A stretch of DNA of 64,000 nucleotides from Nonomuraea gerenzanensis. Lineage in GTDB: Bacteria > Actinomycetota > Actinomycetes > Streptosporangiales > Streptosporangiaceae. The position numbers were made by a program, and so were the translations under genes. Positions 17,801 to 31,142 of the stretch are shown piece after piece (positions within the stretch are counted from its first letter, which is position 1; each line of letters opens with the position of its first letter). Location: NCBI RefSeq assembly GCF_020215645.1, contig NZ_CP084058.1, positions 1,054,001 to 1,118,000 on the forward strand, given 5' to 3'. The notes beneath the pieces are model-generated. The model was not told the origin of the DNA. It saw nothing but the letters and a program-made list of their open reading frames with translations, and made no database searches.

Positions 17801-20302
17801 GTGAGCTTCGAGGCGCTGGGCGGCGCGCTGCGCGGCCTGGCCCAGCTCGCCGGCGCCCGCCAGGACGTCGTGGACGCCGACATCTACCTCGCCTGGGAAG
17901 GCCAGCCCGAGGACTCCGACGCCGCGGCGGCCGCGCTGCACGAGGTGATCGCCGCGCACCCGCTGCCCGACCAGGTACGCAGGATCACCGCCACCGTCGC
18001 CGGGCGCGGCGGGGCGGTCATGCACCACCACTTCACCTTCCGGCCGTCGGCCACCGGCATGGCGGAGGAGCGGCTGATCCGCGGCCTGCACCCGTACATC
18101 GCCGAGCGCATGCAGCTGCAGCGGCTCAGCAAGTTCGACCTCACCCGGCTCCCGTCCTCGGACGAGGAGGTCTACCTCTTCCAGTGCGTGGCGCGGGAGA
18201 ACCCGTCCGACGACAGGCTCATCGCCTTCGCGCAGGTCCGCGACCTGACCGAGCTGCGCGAGCACGACGGCAGGCTCGTCGCGCTGCCCACGGCCGAGGA
18301 CGTCATCGCCGCCTGCGTCGACGCGATCCGCCGCGCCCAGGCCCGCCGGCCGTCGAAGAAGCGGCTCAACACCAACCGGATCGTGATCTACGTCTGGCCG
18401 CCCAGCAACCTGACCCGCGCCGAGATCGAGATGCTCGCCCGGCGCGTGCTGCCGACCACGGCGGGGGCCGGGCTGGAGGAGACGCTGTTCATCGCGCGGC
18501 AGCGCGACCCGGAGACCGGCGCGCTGACCAAGGTCGCGGTGCGCATCTCCCTCGACGCCACCGGCACGCCCAAGCTGACCATCACCCAGCCGTCCGACGA
18601 GCCGATCGAGCCGCTGGACGACTACCGGCAGAAGGTGCTGCGGGCGAGCAGCCGCAACACGGTCTACCCGTACGAGCTGACCGGGGTGCTCGGCGACTTC
18701 GTCGAGCACGACCTCGACGACGACCACGTGCTCGTGCCCGTCGACCGGCCCAAGGGCCGCAACTCCGCGGCGCTCGTGGCGGGCGTGGTCAGCACGCGGA
18801 CCAGGCGCCACCCCGAGGGCATCACCAGGGTCGTGCTGCTCGGCGACCCGACCAAGTCGCTCGGCGCGCTGTCGGAGCCTGAGTGCCGCCGCGTGATCGC
18901 CGCGCTGGACCTGGCCGAGCGGATGCGGGTGCCGCTGGAGTGGTACGCGCTGTCGGCCGGCGCCCGGATCTCCATGGAGTCGGGCACCGAGAACATGGAC
19001 TGGGTGGCCGCGGCGCTCAAGCGCATCGTGGAGTTCACCCAGGACGGCGGCGAGATCAACATCGTCGTCGCGGGCATCAACGTCGGCGCGCAGCCGTACT
19101 GGAACGCCGAGGCGACGATGCTCATGCACACCAAGGGCATCCTGGTGATGACGCCCGACTCGGCGATGGTGCTCACCGGCAAGCAGTCGCTGGACTTCTC
19201 CGGCGGCGTGTCGGCCGAGGACAACTTCGGCATCGGCGGCTACGACCGCGTGATGGGCCCGAACGGGCAGGCCCAGTACTGGGCGCCGAACCTGGCCGCC
19301 GCCCGCGACGTGCTGATGTCGCACTACGACCACACCTACGTCGCCCCCGGCGAGCAGGGGCCGAGACGGGCCAGGACCACCGACCCGGTCGATCGCGACA
19401 TCTCCGATTTCCCGCACGTCGTGGAGGGCAGCGAGTTCACCACGGTCGGCGAGATCTTCTCCAGCACGGCCAACCCCGACCGCAAGAAGCCGTTCGACAT
19501 CCGCACGGTGATGCGGGCGCTGTCCGACCAGGACCACCCGGTGCTGGAGCGCTGGGCGGGCATGGCCGACGCGGAGACCGCGGTCGTGCAGGACGTGCAT
19601 CTCGGCGGCATGCCGGTGTGCCTGCTCGGCATCGAGTCCCGCTCGGTGCCGCGGCGCGGCTTCCCGCCCACCGACGGCCCCGACACCTACACGGCCGGCA
19701 CGCTGTTCCCCCGGTCGTCGAAGAAGGCCGCGCGGGCGATCAACGCGGCCAGCGGCAACCGGCCGCTGGTGGTGCTGGCGAACCTGTCCGGCTTCGACGG
19801 CTCGCCCGAGTCGATGCGCAAGCTGCAGCTGGAGTACGGCGCCGAGATCGGCCGGGCGATCGTGAACTTCCGCGGGCCCATCGTGTTCTGCGTGATCTCG
19901 CGGTACCACGGTGGCGCGTTCGTGGTGTTCTCCAAGGCGCTGAACCCGAACATGACCGTGCTGGCGCTGGAGGGCTCGTTCGCCTCGGTGCTCGGTGGCG
20001 CCCCGGCCGCCGCGGTCGTGTTCTCCGGCGAGGTCAACGCCAGGACCGCGGCCGATCCGCGCGTACAGGAGCTGGAGGCGCGCGTCGCGGCCGCCGCCGG
20101 CGCCGACCGCGCCGCGCTGACCGCCGAGCTGGACGAGCTGCGCGCCTCGGTACGGGCGGAGAAGCTCGGCGAGGTGGCGGCGGAGTTCGACCGGGTGCAC
20201 AACATCCGGCGCGCGGTCGAGGTCGGCTCCGTGGACGCCGTCATCCGCGCGGCGGAGCTGCGTCCCCGCGTCATCGAGGCCATCGAGGCCCGCCTGAAGT
20301 AA
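14843..20302 (+). CDS. Multidomain acyl-CoA carboxylase (biotin carboxylase-BCCP-carboxyltransferase fusion)
   Basis: ATP- and biotin-dependent carboxylation of acetyl-CoA or propionyl-CoA on one 1819-residue chain. Biotin carboxylase covers about residues 1-450 (VAIVNRGEAAMRLIH, the glycine-rich LKATAGGGGRGIR, EVNTRLQVEHPITEATTG). The biotin lysine is Lys621 in VLESMKMETV. Residues about 690-1250 form a long central region like that of eukaryotic acetyl-CoA carboxylase. The carboxyltransferase domain fills about 1250-1819 (YPYELTGVLGDF, GARISMESGTENMDW, TKGILVMTPDSAMVLTGKQS, FGIGGYDRVMGPNGQ). GTG 14843 has AGGAGG 10 nt upstream. Actinobacteria more often use separate AccA/AccB subunits, so this eukaryote-like fusion is notable. 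Substrate preference is not readable here. Confidence 0.9.
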   Translation: MFTRVAIVNRGEAAMRLIHAVRDLAAETGTRMETVALYTDVDRTATFVREADLTYDLGPASARPYLDLKVLERALVESGADAAWVGWGFVAEDPAFAELCERIGVTFIGPDPEAMRKLGDKIGAKLIAEEVGVPVAPWSRGAVESLDAARAAAARIGYPLMLKATAGGGGRGIRVISDEAELDDAYERTSQEAERAFGSGVVFLERLVTGARHVEVQVIADGQGTAWALGVRDCSVQRRNQKVIEESSSPVLAPEQAAELKASAERLAVAVGYRGAATVEFLYHPGERMFAFLEVNTRLQVEHPITEATTGFDLVKAQLHVASGGRLEGRPPAERGHAIEARLNAEDPDRDFAPSPGRIARLDLPAGPGIRVDTGVSEGDTIPADFDSMIAKIIAYGRDREEALGRLRRAMARTSVIIEGGATNKSFVLDLLDQPEVIDASADTGWIDRVRGEGRLVSHRHSGVALAAAAIEAYEEEERAERQRLLATAFGGRPQVQHKSSRPLDLKLRGAGYRVRVARVGAHRFRVAVEAGGDLRTADVELDRFDRYTGQIVVNGSRHRLLIGTHGATHLIEVDGVAHRVSRDEGGVVRSPAPALVVATPLQVGAEVEAGAPVLVLESMKMETVLRAPFKARLKEIAVSVGSQVETGAPLLRLEPLADDAASVEEAVGSVELDLPPAPGEVPARERTRRGQEGLRSLLLGYDLDPHDERRVLDDYLAARRTVIEAGHRPLAEELELFEVFADLAELSRNRPAGEDGGDEHVHSPREFFHAYLQSLDVERAGLPQSFQAKLAKALRHYGVTELERTGELEGAVFRIFLAQQRASADAAVLATLLRSWLREPPPDEALREPAGLVLERLLAATQVRFPVISDLARGVVFAWFGQPLLRRNRARVYAEVRKHLRHLDAHPGSPDRAERIAEMVRSTEPLVRLLGQRLARANLDNAVMLEVLTRRYYGNKPLVAVRTSEVAGCTFVVAERAGSCVVSAAVSFEALGGALRGLAQLAGARQDVVDADIYLAWEGQPEDSDAAAAALHEVIAAHPLPDQVRRITATVAGRGGAVMHHHFTFRPSATGMAEERLIRGLHPYIAERMQLQRLSKFDLTRLPSSDEEVYLFQCVARENPSDDRLIAFAQVRDLTELREHDGRLVALPTAEDVIAACVDAIRRAQARRPSKKRLNTNRIVIYVWPPSNLTRAEIEMLARRVLPTTAGAGLEETLFIARQRDPETGALTKVAVRISLDATGTPKLTITQPSDEPIEPLDDYRQKVLRASSRNTVYPYELTGVLGDFVEHDLDDDHVLVPVDRPKGRNSAALVAGVVSTRTRRHPEGITRVVLLGDPTKSLGALSEPECRRVIAALDLAERMRVPLEWYALSAGARISMESGTENMDWVAAALKRIVEFTQDGGEINIVVAGINVGAQPYWNAEATMLMHTKGILVMTPDSAMVLTGKQSLDFSGGVSAEDNFGIGGYDRVMGPNGQAQYWAPNLAAARDVLMSHYDHTYVAPGEQGPRRARTTDPVDRDISDFPHVVEGSEFTTVGEIFSSTANPDRKKPFDIRTVMRALSDQDHPVLERWAGMADAETAVVQDVHLGGMPVCLLGIESRSVPRRGFPPTDGPDTYTAGTLFPRSSKKAARAINAASGNRPLVVLANLSGFDGSPESMRKLQLEYGAEIGRAIVNFRGPIVFCVISRYHGGAFVVFSKALNPNMTVLALEGSFASVLGGAPAAAVVFSGEVNARTAADPRVQELEARVAAAAGADRAALTAELDELRASVRAEKLGEVAAEFDRVHNIRRAVEVGSVDAVIRAAELRPRVIEAIEARLK

Positions 20303-20317
20303 CACCCCCGCAGGACG

Positions 20318-20342
20318 AGGGCCGCCTCCGCGCGGCCCTTTT
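20318..20342 (+). terminator. Terminator after the fused carboxylase gene
   Basis: AGGGCCGC (20318-20325) pairs with GCGGCCCT (20332-20339), followed by TTTT to 20342. It begins 16 nt after the stop codon. Confidence 0.85.
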
Positions 20343-20432
20343 CCATGTCTTGACGCGTACGGCGGCGTGGCGCTGTTGATCACGTGGGTATGAGGCAGCT
20401 CAAGACAGTCGTACGCGTTTCGGGGGGTTCGG

Positions 20433-21454
20433 ATGCGACTGAGAATTCTGAGTGGGCTGGGGGCGCTCACCGCCGCCGCGATCCTGTCCGGCTGCGACTC
20501 TCAGCCGGACACCGCCAAGCTGGCCGACACCAAGGTGGACGCCGCCGCGAAGCTCAAAGCGAGCAAGGCCGCCAAGGTCAAGAACGCCGCCAAGGTGAAG
20601 GCGAACGAGCTGGGGCAGATCCCGGTCCTGATGTTCCACCGGATCGTGCCGAAGCCGCAGACGACGGACGACAGGTCGCCCCAGCAGTTCAGGGCCGACC
20701 TGGAACGGCTCGTCCGGGAGGACTACGTGCCGATCACGGCCGCCGAGATGGTGGCCGGCAAGATCGACATCCCGGCGGGCAAGCACCCCGTGGTGCTGAC
20801 CTTCGACGACTCCTCGCCCTCTCAGCTCACGCTGAACCAGATGGGCGAGCCGCAGAAGGACACCGCGGTCGCGATCATGAAGGAGGTCGCCGCGGCGCAC
20901 CCGGGCTGGAAGCCCAAGGCCACCTTCTACGTGACGCGCGACATGTTCGGCAAGACCGCGCGCGAGGAGCAGGCGCAGATGCTGCTCTGGCTCAAGGACA
21001 ACGGCTTCGAGATCGGCAACCACACCAGCGACCACCTCAACCTGCGTGGCCGCTCGCATAAGGAGGTCGAGGAGCAGATCGGCAAGATCGCCGCCCAGAT
21101 CAACTCCTTGTCCTACACCAAGCCCACCACGATCGCCCTGCCGTACGGCAACCAGCCGAACAAGAAGGACTGGGCGATGCGCGGCAAGCTCTACAACCAC
21201 CAGGGCGCCTTCCTGGCCGGGTACACGCCGGCGCCGGCGCCCTTCAGCAAGTCCTACGACCCGGCGGGGATCCCGCGGATCAAGGCCATGGAGAAGAAGG
21301 GCGACTGCGCGCAGTTCTGCTCGCACGCCTGGCTGGACTGGCTGAAGAAGAACCCGGACATGCGCTACACCTCGGACGGGGACGTGAGCACGGTGGCCTA
21401 TCCCAAGTACAAGGCCCCGTACCTGCGCAAGTCCTTCAACAGCTGGAGCCTGCC

Positions 21455-21461
<7 letters not shown>
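20433..21461 (+). CDS. Polysaccharide deacetylase lipoprotein (NodB domain)
   Basis: 342 aa, membrane-anchored outside the cell. The signal peptide ends in the lipobox LSGC (Cys21). A Lys/Ala-rich linker follows (residues 30-60, with a repeated AAKVK pattern). The NodB domain shows PVLMFHRIVP, HPVVLTFDDSS (metal and catalytic Asp), ATFYVTRDMFG and EIGNHTSDHLNL (metal-binding histidines). By family it removes N- or O-acetyl groups from peptidoglycan or another surface glycan. ATG 20433 follows a G-rich ribosome site. Its end overlaps the convergent gene by 7 nt. Confidence 0.85.
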
Positions 21462-22585
<1,124 letters not shown>

Positions 22586-22737
22586 GATCCTGAGGCTTCC
22601 CCGAACCGCGTGCGGACGCAAGACGCGGCACGAAAGACACGAAGCCGTGATGTAGCCAAACCGGAACCGATCCCTGCGAAGTTGCTGAGCGTCGTAAAGT
22701 TTGCGTCGATGGGGTTCTGTACACGTGGGGATGACGA

Positions 22738-24846
<2,109 letters not shown>

Positions 24847-24895
24847 TGACGAGCGGGTAACATCCCAGGCGTCAACGAATCTCACTGCGAGTTAG

Positions 24896-25891
<996 letters not shown>

Positions 25892-25902
25892 GCCGAGCAG
25901 AC

Positions 25903-25940
25903 GACGCGCGCCTCCTGGTGGGGGCGCGCGTCTGGCTTTT
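25903..25940 (+). terminator. Terminator after mdh
   Basis: GACGCGCGCC (25903-25912) pairs with GGCGCGCGTC (25923-25932), followed by TGGCTTTT. The right arm and T-run belong to a directly repeated 21-bp unit that continues downstream. Confidence 0.85.
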
Positions 25941-25969
25941 GCTGACGCGCGTCCGGCTTTTCCTGACGC
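25928..25969. repeat. 21-bp direct tandem repeat carrying a terminator arm
   Basis: Units 25928-25948 and 25949-25969 (GCGTCTGGCTTTTGCTGACG against GCGTCCGGCTTTTCCTGACG, then C in both) differ at two positions. The repeat ends exactly at the stop codon of the small minus-strand gene. Confidence 0.8.
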
Positions 25970-26122
25970 CTACGGGGGCACCACCTCGGGGCAGGAGGTC
26001 GGCTGGGTGGCCGGGGCGGGCTGCGGGGTGGCGAAGATCACGCCCGCCGCCGCCAGAGCGCTGCACACCGCGATGAGGGCACCGAAGATCAGCTTCGTGA
26101 CCCTTGGTGAAAAGCTCCTCAC
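25970..26122 (-). CDS. Small membrane or secreted protein, 50 aa
   Basis: A GTG start at 26120-26122 gives [20 protein letters not shown], then [11 protein letters not shown], then a Pro/Thr-rich tail with one Cys, ending PEVVPP at TAG 25970-25972. The hydrophobic stretch at about residues 9-30 predicts a membrane anchor or signal peptide. Codon choice is actinomycete-like, but no clear ribosome site is seen. It lies between mdh (convergent) and galE (same strand, upstream). No family recognised. Confidence 0.45.
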   Translation of the reverse strand: MRSFSPRVTKLIFGALIAVCSALAAAGVIFATPQPAPATQPTSCPEVVPP

Positions 26123-26159
26123 ATTTCGGTATCACAGCACACATTCCCGCTCCGTAGGG

Positions 26160-27107
26160 TCATTTCCCAGAAAGCGCTCCCCAGGCGTCGGAGACGATGT
26201 CGCGCAGCGCCGCCCGCTCGGGCTTCCAGCCCAGCTCGCGCTGGATCCTGGCGGACGAGGCGACCAGCACCGCCGGGTCGCCGGGCCGCCGCTCGCCCAC
26301 CACGGCGGGGATCTCGTGCCCGGTCACCTCGCGGCAGACCGAGATCACCTCCTGCACGGAGAAGCCGGTGCCGCTGCCCAGGTTGTAGACGCGGTGCTCG
26401 CCGGGCGTGATCGCGTCCAGCGCCAGCAGATGGGCCCTGGCCAGGTCGGCGACGTGGATGTAGTCGCGCACGCAGGTGCCGTCGGCCGTGGGGTAGTCGG
26501 TGCCGAACACGCTGACCGACTCGCGCTCGCCGGTCGCCACCTTCAGCACGTTCGGGATGAGGTGGGTCTCGACCGCGTGCCGCTCGCGGAAGCGGCCGTA
26601 GGCGCCCGCCACGTTGAAGTACCGCAGGCTCACCGCGCCCAGCCCGCGCTGGCTCGCGTACGCGCTCAGCGCGGTGTCCACGGCCAGCTTCGAGGCGCCG
26701 TACGGGTTCGTCGGCCGGGTCGGGTCGCCCTCCTCGATCGGCGAGCGCTCCGGCTCCCCGTAGGTGGCCGCCGTCGAGGAGAACACGATCCGGCCCACAC
26801 CCTTGTCACGCATGGCGTCGAGCAGCCCCAGCGTGCCACCCAGGTTGTTGGCCCAGTACAGGCCCGGCTGCTGCACCGACTCGCCCACCAGTGACTTGGC
26901 CGCGAAGTGCAGCACCGCGTCGACGCCGTCGAGGGCCTGCCCGGCCTCGGTGATGTCGGCCCGGACGAAACGCGCGCCGTCCGGCACCGCGTCCTCATGC
27001 CCGGTCGACAGGTCGTCGAGTACGGTCACCTCGTGCCCCGCCTCGATGAGCTGCGCAGCCACGACACTGCCGACGTACCCGGCGCCTCCGGTGACCAGTA
27101 GCCGCAT
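26160..27107 (-). CDS. galE: UDP-glucose 4-epimerase
   Basis: Interconverts UDP-glucose and UDP-galactose for cell-wall glycans and galactose use. 315 aa, extended SDR family. Motifs: [48 protein letters not shown], the catalytic Ser in [21 protein letters not shown] (YxxxK), RYFNVAGA and [23 protein letters not shown] 27105-27107 has AGGAG at ideal spacing. It is divergent from the CNNM gene and appears monocistronic. Confidence 0.94.
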   Translation of the reverse strand: MRLLVTGGAGYVGSVVAAQLIEAGHEVTVLDDLSTGHEDAVPDGARFVRADITEAGQALDGVDAVLHFAAKSLVGESVQQPGLYWANNLGGTLGLLDAMRDKGVGRIVFSSTAATYGEPERSPIEEGDPTRPTNPYGASKLAVDTALSAYASQRGLGAVSLRYFNVAGAYGRFRERHAVETHLIPNVLKVATGERESVSVFGTDYPTADGTCVRDYIHVADLARAHLLALDAITPGEHRVYNLGSGTGFSVQEVISVCREVTGHEIPAVVGERRPGDPAVLVASSARIQRELGWKPERAALRDIVSDAWGALSGK

Positions 27108-27193
27108 GTGTACTCCTGTTCGTATATGTTTGATTTTGTCAGGCTTGCCGTTCAGCATACGCGGGAAAGCCGACGAGTACGCTGCCAACCACC

Positions 27194-28507
27194 ATGTTTG
27201 ACACCGTCGCGGCCAACATCGCCCTGGTCCTGCTGTTCATCTTGATCGGGGGCTTCTTCGCCGCCGCAGAAATCGCCATGGTCTCCCTGCGCGACAGCCA
27301 GGTCCGCAAACTCTCCCAGCGGGGCCGGCGCGGTGAGCGCGTGGCCAAGCTGGCCCGAGACCCGAACAGATTCCTGTCCGCCGTCCAGATCGGCGTGACC
27401 GTGGCCACCATGCTGTCGGCCGCGTTCGGCGCCGACCGGCTCGCGGCGCAGCTCGTGCCCGTGCTGGAGGGCTGGGGGGTGCCCGCCGCCGTGTCGCCCG
27501 TGCTGGCCCTGGTGCTGGTCACGCTGGCCATCTCGTACGTGTCGCTGGTGCTCGGGGAGCTGGCACCCAAGCGGCTGGCGCTGCAGCGGGCCGAGGGGCT
27601 GTCGCTGTACGTGGCGCCGTTCCTGGACCGCATCGCCGCCCTGTCGCGCCCGATCATCTGGATGTTGTCCAAGTCCACCGACGGCGTGGTGCGGCTGCTC
27701 GGCGGCAACCCCCAGGCCGACAGGGAGGAGGTCACCACCGAGGAGCTGCGCGACATGGTCGTGGGGCACACCGATCTGACGGCCGACGAGCGCAAGCTCA
27801 TCGCCGAGGTGTTCGCCGCGGGCAAGCGGCAGCTCAGGGAGGTGATGCTGCCGCGCACCGAGGTCGAGTTCATGGAGGCCGACACGCCGCTGACCGAGGC
27901 CGCCCGGCTGGCCGCCACGCTCCCGCACTCGCGTTTCCCCGTCTACCGCGACACCTACGACGAGGTCATCGGCTTCGTGCACGTGCGCGACCTGCTGGAC
28001 CCTGAGCTGATTGGCCGCACCGAGCCGATCAGCGCCGTCGTGCCGATCAGGGCCGCCAAGTTCGTGCCCGCCTCCAAGCGCCTGCTCACGACGCTGAACG
28101 AGATGCGCGACGAGGGCCAGCACCTGGCCATCGTGGTGGACGAGTACGGCGGCACGGCCGGCATCGTCACCATGGAGGACCTGGTCGAGGAGCTGATCGG
28201 GGACATCAGGGACGAGTACGACGTCGAGGAGGACGTCGTGATCCTGCCCGCCGGCGAGATCGAGATCGACGGCCTGACGAACCTCAACGACTTCGCCACC
28301 GAGACCGGCATCCGCCTGCCGGACGGCCCGTACGAGACGCTGGCCGGCTTCGTCATGGCGATGCTGGGGCACGTGCCGGACGCGGGGGAGCGGGTGGAGT
28401 TCTCCGGTTTCGAGCTGACGGTCACCGAGCTGGACGGCCGGCGGATCGCCCGGGTGAGAGTGAAACGCCGAGCGGTCGTCGAGTCGCCCCCCGAGCAGGA
28501 TTCCTGA
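27194..28507 (+). CDS. CNNM/CorC (hemolysin-family) membrane protein
   Basis: 437 aa, proposed divalent-cation (Mg/Co) transport-related protein. The N-terminal DUF21/CNNM domain (about residues 1-190) has three to four transmembrane helices and the signatures [11 protein letters not shown] and [15 protein letters not shown]. Two CBS repeats follow (about 205-330; [36 protein letters not shown]), then a CorC_HlyC domain (about 345-430). It is followed after 14 nt by trpS, so the two are likely co-transcribed. Confidence 0.9.
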   Translation: MFDTVAANIALVLLFILIGGFFAAAEIAMVSLRDSQVRKLSQRGRRGERVAKLARDPNRFLSAVQIGVTVATMLSAAFGADRLAAQLVPVLEGWGVPAAVSPVLALVLVTLAISYVSLVLGELAPKRLALQRAEGLSLYVAPFLDRIAALSRPIIWMLSKSTDGVVRLLGGNPQADREEVTTEELRDMVVGHTDLTADERKLIAEVFAAGKRQLREVMLPRTEVEFMEADTPLTEAARLAATLPHSRFPVYRDTYDEVIGFVHVRDLLDPELIGRTEPISAVVPIRAAKFVPASKRLLTTLNEMRDEGQHLAIVVDEYGGTAGIVTMEDLVEELIGDIRDEYDVEEDVVILPAGEIEIDGLTNLNDFATETGIRLPDGPYETLAGFVMAMLGHVPDAGERVEFSGFELTVTELDGRRIARVRVKRRAVVESPPEQDS

Positions 28508-28521
28508 CACAATGGCCTGCT

Positions 28522-29526
28522 ATGGCCAGACCTCGTGTACTCTCCGGCATCCAGCCCACCGCGGACTCCTTCCACCTGGGCAATTACCTGGGTGCGGTCC
28601 GCCAGTGGGTCACCATGCAGGAGACCCACGACGCGTTCTACTGCGTGGTCGATCTGCACGCGATCACCGTGCCGACCGAGGCCGACGCGCTGCGCCGGCG
28701 CAGCCGCGTGGCCGCGGCCCAGCTCTTCGCCGCCGGGCTCGACCCGGAGCGTTCCACCGTCTTCGTGCAGTCGCACGTGCGCGAGCACACCGAGCTGGCC
28801 TGGGTGCTGATCTGCCTCACCGGCATGGGCGAGGCGGGGCGGATGACCCAGTTCAAGGACAAGTCGGCCAAGTTCGGGGAGAGCGCGGCCAGCGTGGGCC
28901 TGTTCACCTACCCGATCCTGCAGGCCGCCGACATCCTGCTCTACCAGGCCAACCTGGTGCCGGTCGGGGCCGACCAGAAGCAGCACCTGGAGCTGACCCG
29001 CGACCTGGGCCAGCGCTTCAACCACCGCTTCGGTGACACCTTCACGCTGCCCGACCCGTACATCCTCAAGGAGGTCGAGAAGATCACCGACCTCCAGGAC
29101 CCGACGGCGAAGATGTCGAAGTCGTCCTCCAGTCCCGCGGGCATCCTCGACGTGCTGGAGCAGCCGGGGCCGCTGCGCAAGAAGGTCATGCGGGCGGTCA
29201 CCGACACCGGCTCCGAGGTGCTGTTCGACGAGGCCAACAAGCCGGGCATCTCCAACCTGCTGCGCATCCAGTCGGCGCTGACCGGCACGCCCATCCCCGA
29301 GCTGGTCGCCCGCTACGAGGGGCAGGGCTACGGCACGTTCAAGAAGGACGTGGCGGAGGCGGTGGCCGAGACGTTCGCGCCGATCAGGGAGCGCACGGAG
29401 AAGCTGCTGGCCGACGAGAAGGAGCTCGACCGCATGCTGGCGATCGGCGCCGAGCGGGCCTCGGCGGTGGCCAGGGAGACGATGGCGCAGGTCCGCGACA
29501 GGGTGGGCTTCCTGCCCAAGCTGTAG
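28522..29526 (+). CDS. trpS: Tryptophanyl-tRNA synthetase
   Basis: Charges tRNA-Trp. 334 aa, class I. Motifs: [20 protein letters not shown] (HIGH-like as HLGN), [36 protein letters not shown] and the KMSKS signature in [17 protein letters not shown] 28522 lies 14 nt after the CNNM gene; its ribosome site is weak, which fits coupling to the preceding gene. It ends at a perfect terminator. Confidence 0.96.
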   Translation: MARPRVLSGIQPTADSFHLGNYLGAVRQWVTMQETHDAFYCVVDLHAITVPTEADALRRRSRVAAAQLFAAGLDPERSTVFVQSHVREHTELAWVLICLTGMGEAGRMTQFKDKSAKFGESAASVGLFTYPILQAADILLYQANLVPVGADQKQHLELTRDLGQRFNHRFGDTFTLPDPYILKEVEKITDLQDPTAKMSKSSSSPAGILDVLEQPGPLRKKVMRAVTDTGSEVLFDEANKPGISNLLRIQSALTGTPIPELVARYEGQGYGTFKKDVAEAVAETFAPIRERTEKLLADEKELDRMLAIGAERASAVARETMAQVRDRVGFLPKL

Positions 29527-29536
29527 ATCCGCCAAG

Positions 29537-29565
29537 GGGGCCGGGCTGTACAGCCCGGCCTTTTT
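29537..29565 (+). terminator. Terminator after trpS
   Basis: The palindrome GGCCGGGCTG-TA-CAGCCCGGCC (29539-29560) is followed by TTTTT (29561-29565), 10 nt past the stop. Confidence 0.93.
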
Positions 29566-29595
29566 CGTGCCCTTCGAGGAACGTCGTTCGCAATG

Positions 29596-29625
29596 TTGCG
29601 TACGCCTGACAATCATGCGTACAGT
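29596..29625 (+). promoter_or_regulatory. Promoter of the MFS/serine hydrolase operon with overlapping palindromes
   Basis: TTGCGT (29596-29601) and TACAGT (29620-29625) are 18 bp apart. The self-complementary GCGTACGC (29598-29605) covers the -35, and ATGCGTAC with GTCGCAT flanks the -10, hinting at repressor binding. No regulator gene is adjacent. Confidence 0.5.
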
Positions 29626-29666
29626 GGTCGCATACGGAAACGACGTGCGCGAGAGGGTTGGAGATC

Positions 29667-31130
29667 ATGTCTCATCCGCGACGGTGGTGGATCCTGGTGG
29701 TGCTGTGCCTGAGCACGGCCGTGCTGGTCATCGACAACATGGTGCTCAACGTGGCGATCCCGCCGCTGGCCGGGGAGATGAAGGCGAGCGCCCAGGACAT
29801 CCAGTGGATCATGGAGTCCTACATGCTGGTGTTCGCCGGCCTGCTGCTCACCGCCGGCAGCCTGTCGGACCGGTTCGGGCGGCGCCGGGTCCTGATCATC
29901 GGGCTGGCGCTGTTCGGGCTCGCCTCGCTGGTGGCCACCTTCGCGGAGGGCCCCGGGCAGCTGATCGCGGCCCGCGCGGTGATGGGCGTCGGCGGCGCGC
30001 TGATCATGCCGAGCACCCTGTCGATCCTGATCACGGTGTTCGACGGGCAGGAGCGGCGCAAGGCCATGGCCGCCTGGAGCGCGGTCGCGATGACCGGGCT
30101 GATCGGCGGGCCGGTGCTGGGCGGCGTGCTCATCGCCTGGTTCTGGTGGGGCGCGGTCTTCCTGATCAACGTGCCGATCGCGATCGGCGCCATCGTCGCG
30201 GCGCTGCTGCTGATGCCCGAGTCCAAGGGCCCCGCCGTCAGGTTCGACCCGGTGGGCATGATCCTGTCGATGACCGGCATGACCGCGCTGGTCTGGACGA
30301 TCATCGAGCTGCCCGCGCACGGCCCGCTGCAGGTGAGCGCGCTCGTGGCGGTGGCCGCGCTGGTGGCCTTCGTGGTCTGGGAGCTGCGCACGCCGTTCCC
30401 GATGGTCCCGCTGGGCCTGTTCGGGAACCCCGACTTCAGCGGCGGCAGCCTCTCGCTCACCCTGGTCCAGATCGGCAACGGCGGCCTGCTCATCGTGCTG
30501 ACCCAGTACCTGCAGCTCGTGCTCGGCTACTCGCCCACCCAGGCGGGGCTGGCCTTCCTGCCCATGGCGGTGGCCTCGCTGGCCTGCAACGCGCTCGGCG
30601 CCACGCTCGGCGCGCAGGTGGGCAACCGCGTGCTGGCCTCGGGCGGGATGGTGGTGGTCGCCGGGGCGTTCGCGCTGCTGGCCACCGTGTCGGCGGGTGA
30701 CGGCTTCTGGGTGACCGGCACGGCGCTGTTCCTGCTCGGCGCCGGCGGCGGCCTGGCCTCGCCGGCCGCCGTCACCGCGCTGATGGGCGCCGTCCCGCAG
30801 GAGCAGGCCGGGGTCGGCTCGGCGCTGAACGACACGATCCAGCAGCTCGGCGCCGCGCTCGGGGTGGCCGTCCTGGGCAGCGTCGTGGCCGCCGGCTTCA
30901 CCGGCGCGATGCCCGCCTCCGCCCCCGAGCAGGCCCGCCGGTCCCTGCCCGACGCCCTCGCCGTCGCCGACCCCGGCCTGGCCCAGGTCGCCCGCGACGC
31001 CTTCACCGGCGCCATGTCCACCGGGTTCCTCATCAGCGCCGCTGGGGTGCTGGTGGCCGCCGTGCTCGCGTACGTGGTCATGCGGCCCCGTACCGAGCAG
31101 CGGCTCGTCCCCGTCCTCACCACGAACTGA
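29667..31130 (+). CDS. MFS drug exporter, DHA2 (14-TMS) family
   Basis: 487 aa proton-coupled efflux pump. Hydrophobic segments are spaced as in EmrB/QacA proteins. The motif-A-like loop is AGSLSDRFGRRRVLIIGLAL, motif C is VAMTGLIGGPVLGGVLIAWF, and the D1-type sequence is VLVIDNMVLNVAIPPLAGEM. The C-terminal half shows VPQEQAGVGSALNDTIQQLG. ATG 29667 is preferred; GAGAGGG and GGAG lie upstream, and a TTG three codons earlier is an alternative. A serine hydrolase gene follows after 12 nt, so pump and hydrolase form an operon. Substrate unknown. Confidence 0.88.
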   Translation: MSHPRRWWILVVLCLSTAVLVIDNMVLNVAIPPLAGEMKASAQDIQWIMESYMLVFAGLLLTAGSLSDRFGRRRVLIIGLALFGLASLVATFAEGPGQLIAARAVMGVGGALIMPSTLSILITVFDGQERRKAMAAWSAVAMTGLIGGPVLGGVLIAWFWWGAVFLINVPIAIGAIVAALLLMPESKGPAVRFDPVGMILSMTGMTALVWTIIELPAHGPLQVSALVAVAALVAFVVWELRTPFPMVPLGLFGNPDFSGGSLSLTLVQIGNGGLLIVLTQYLQLVLGYSPTQAGLAFLPMAVASLACNALGATLGAQVGNRVLASGGMVVVAGAFALLATVSAGDGFWVTGTALFLLGAGGGLASPAAVTALMGAVPQEQAGVGSALNDTIQQLGAALGVAVLGSVVAAGFTGAMPASAPEQARRSLPDALAVADPGLAQVARDAFTGAMSTGFLISAAGVLVAAVLAYVVMRPRTEQRLVPVLTTN

Positions 31131-31142
31131 AGGAAGATCATC

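Noticed and set aside
14810..20470. Very long open frame antisense to the fused carboxylase gene
   Set aside because: High GC keeps antisense frames open; its translation is Arg/Gly/Val/Asp-rich low complexity without motifs, while the plus strand carries clear catalytic motifs.
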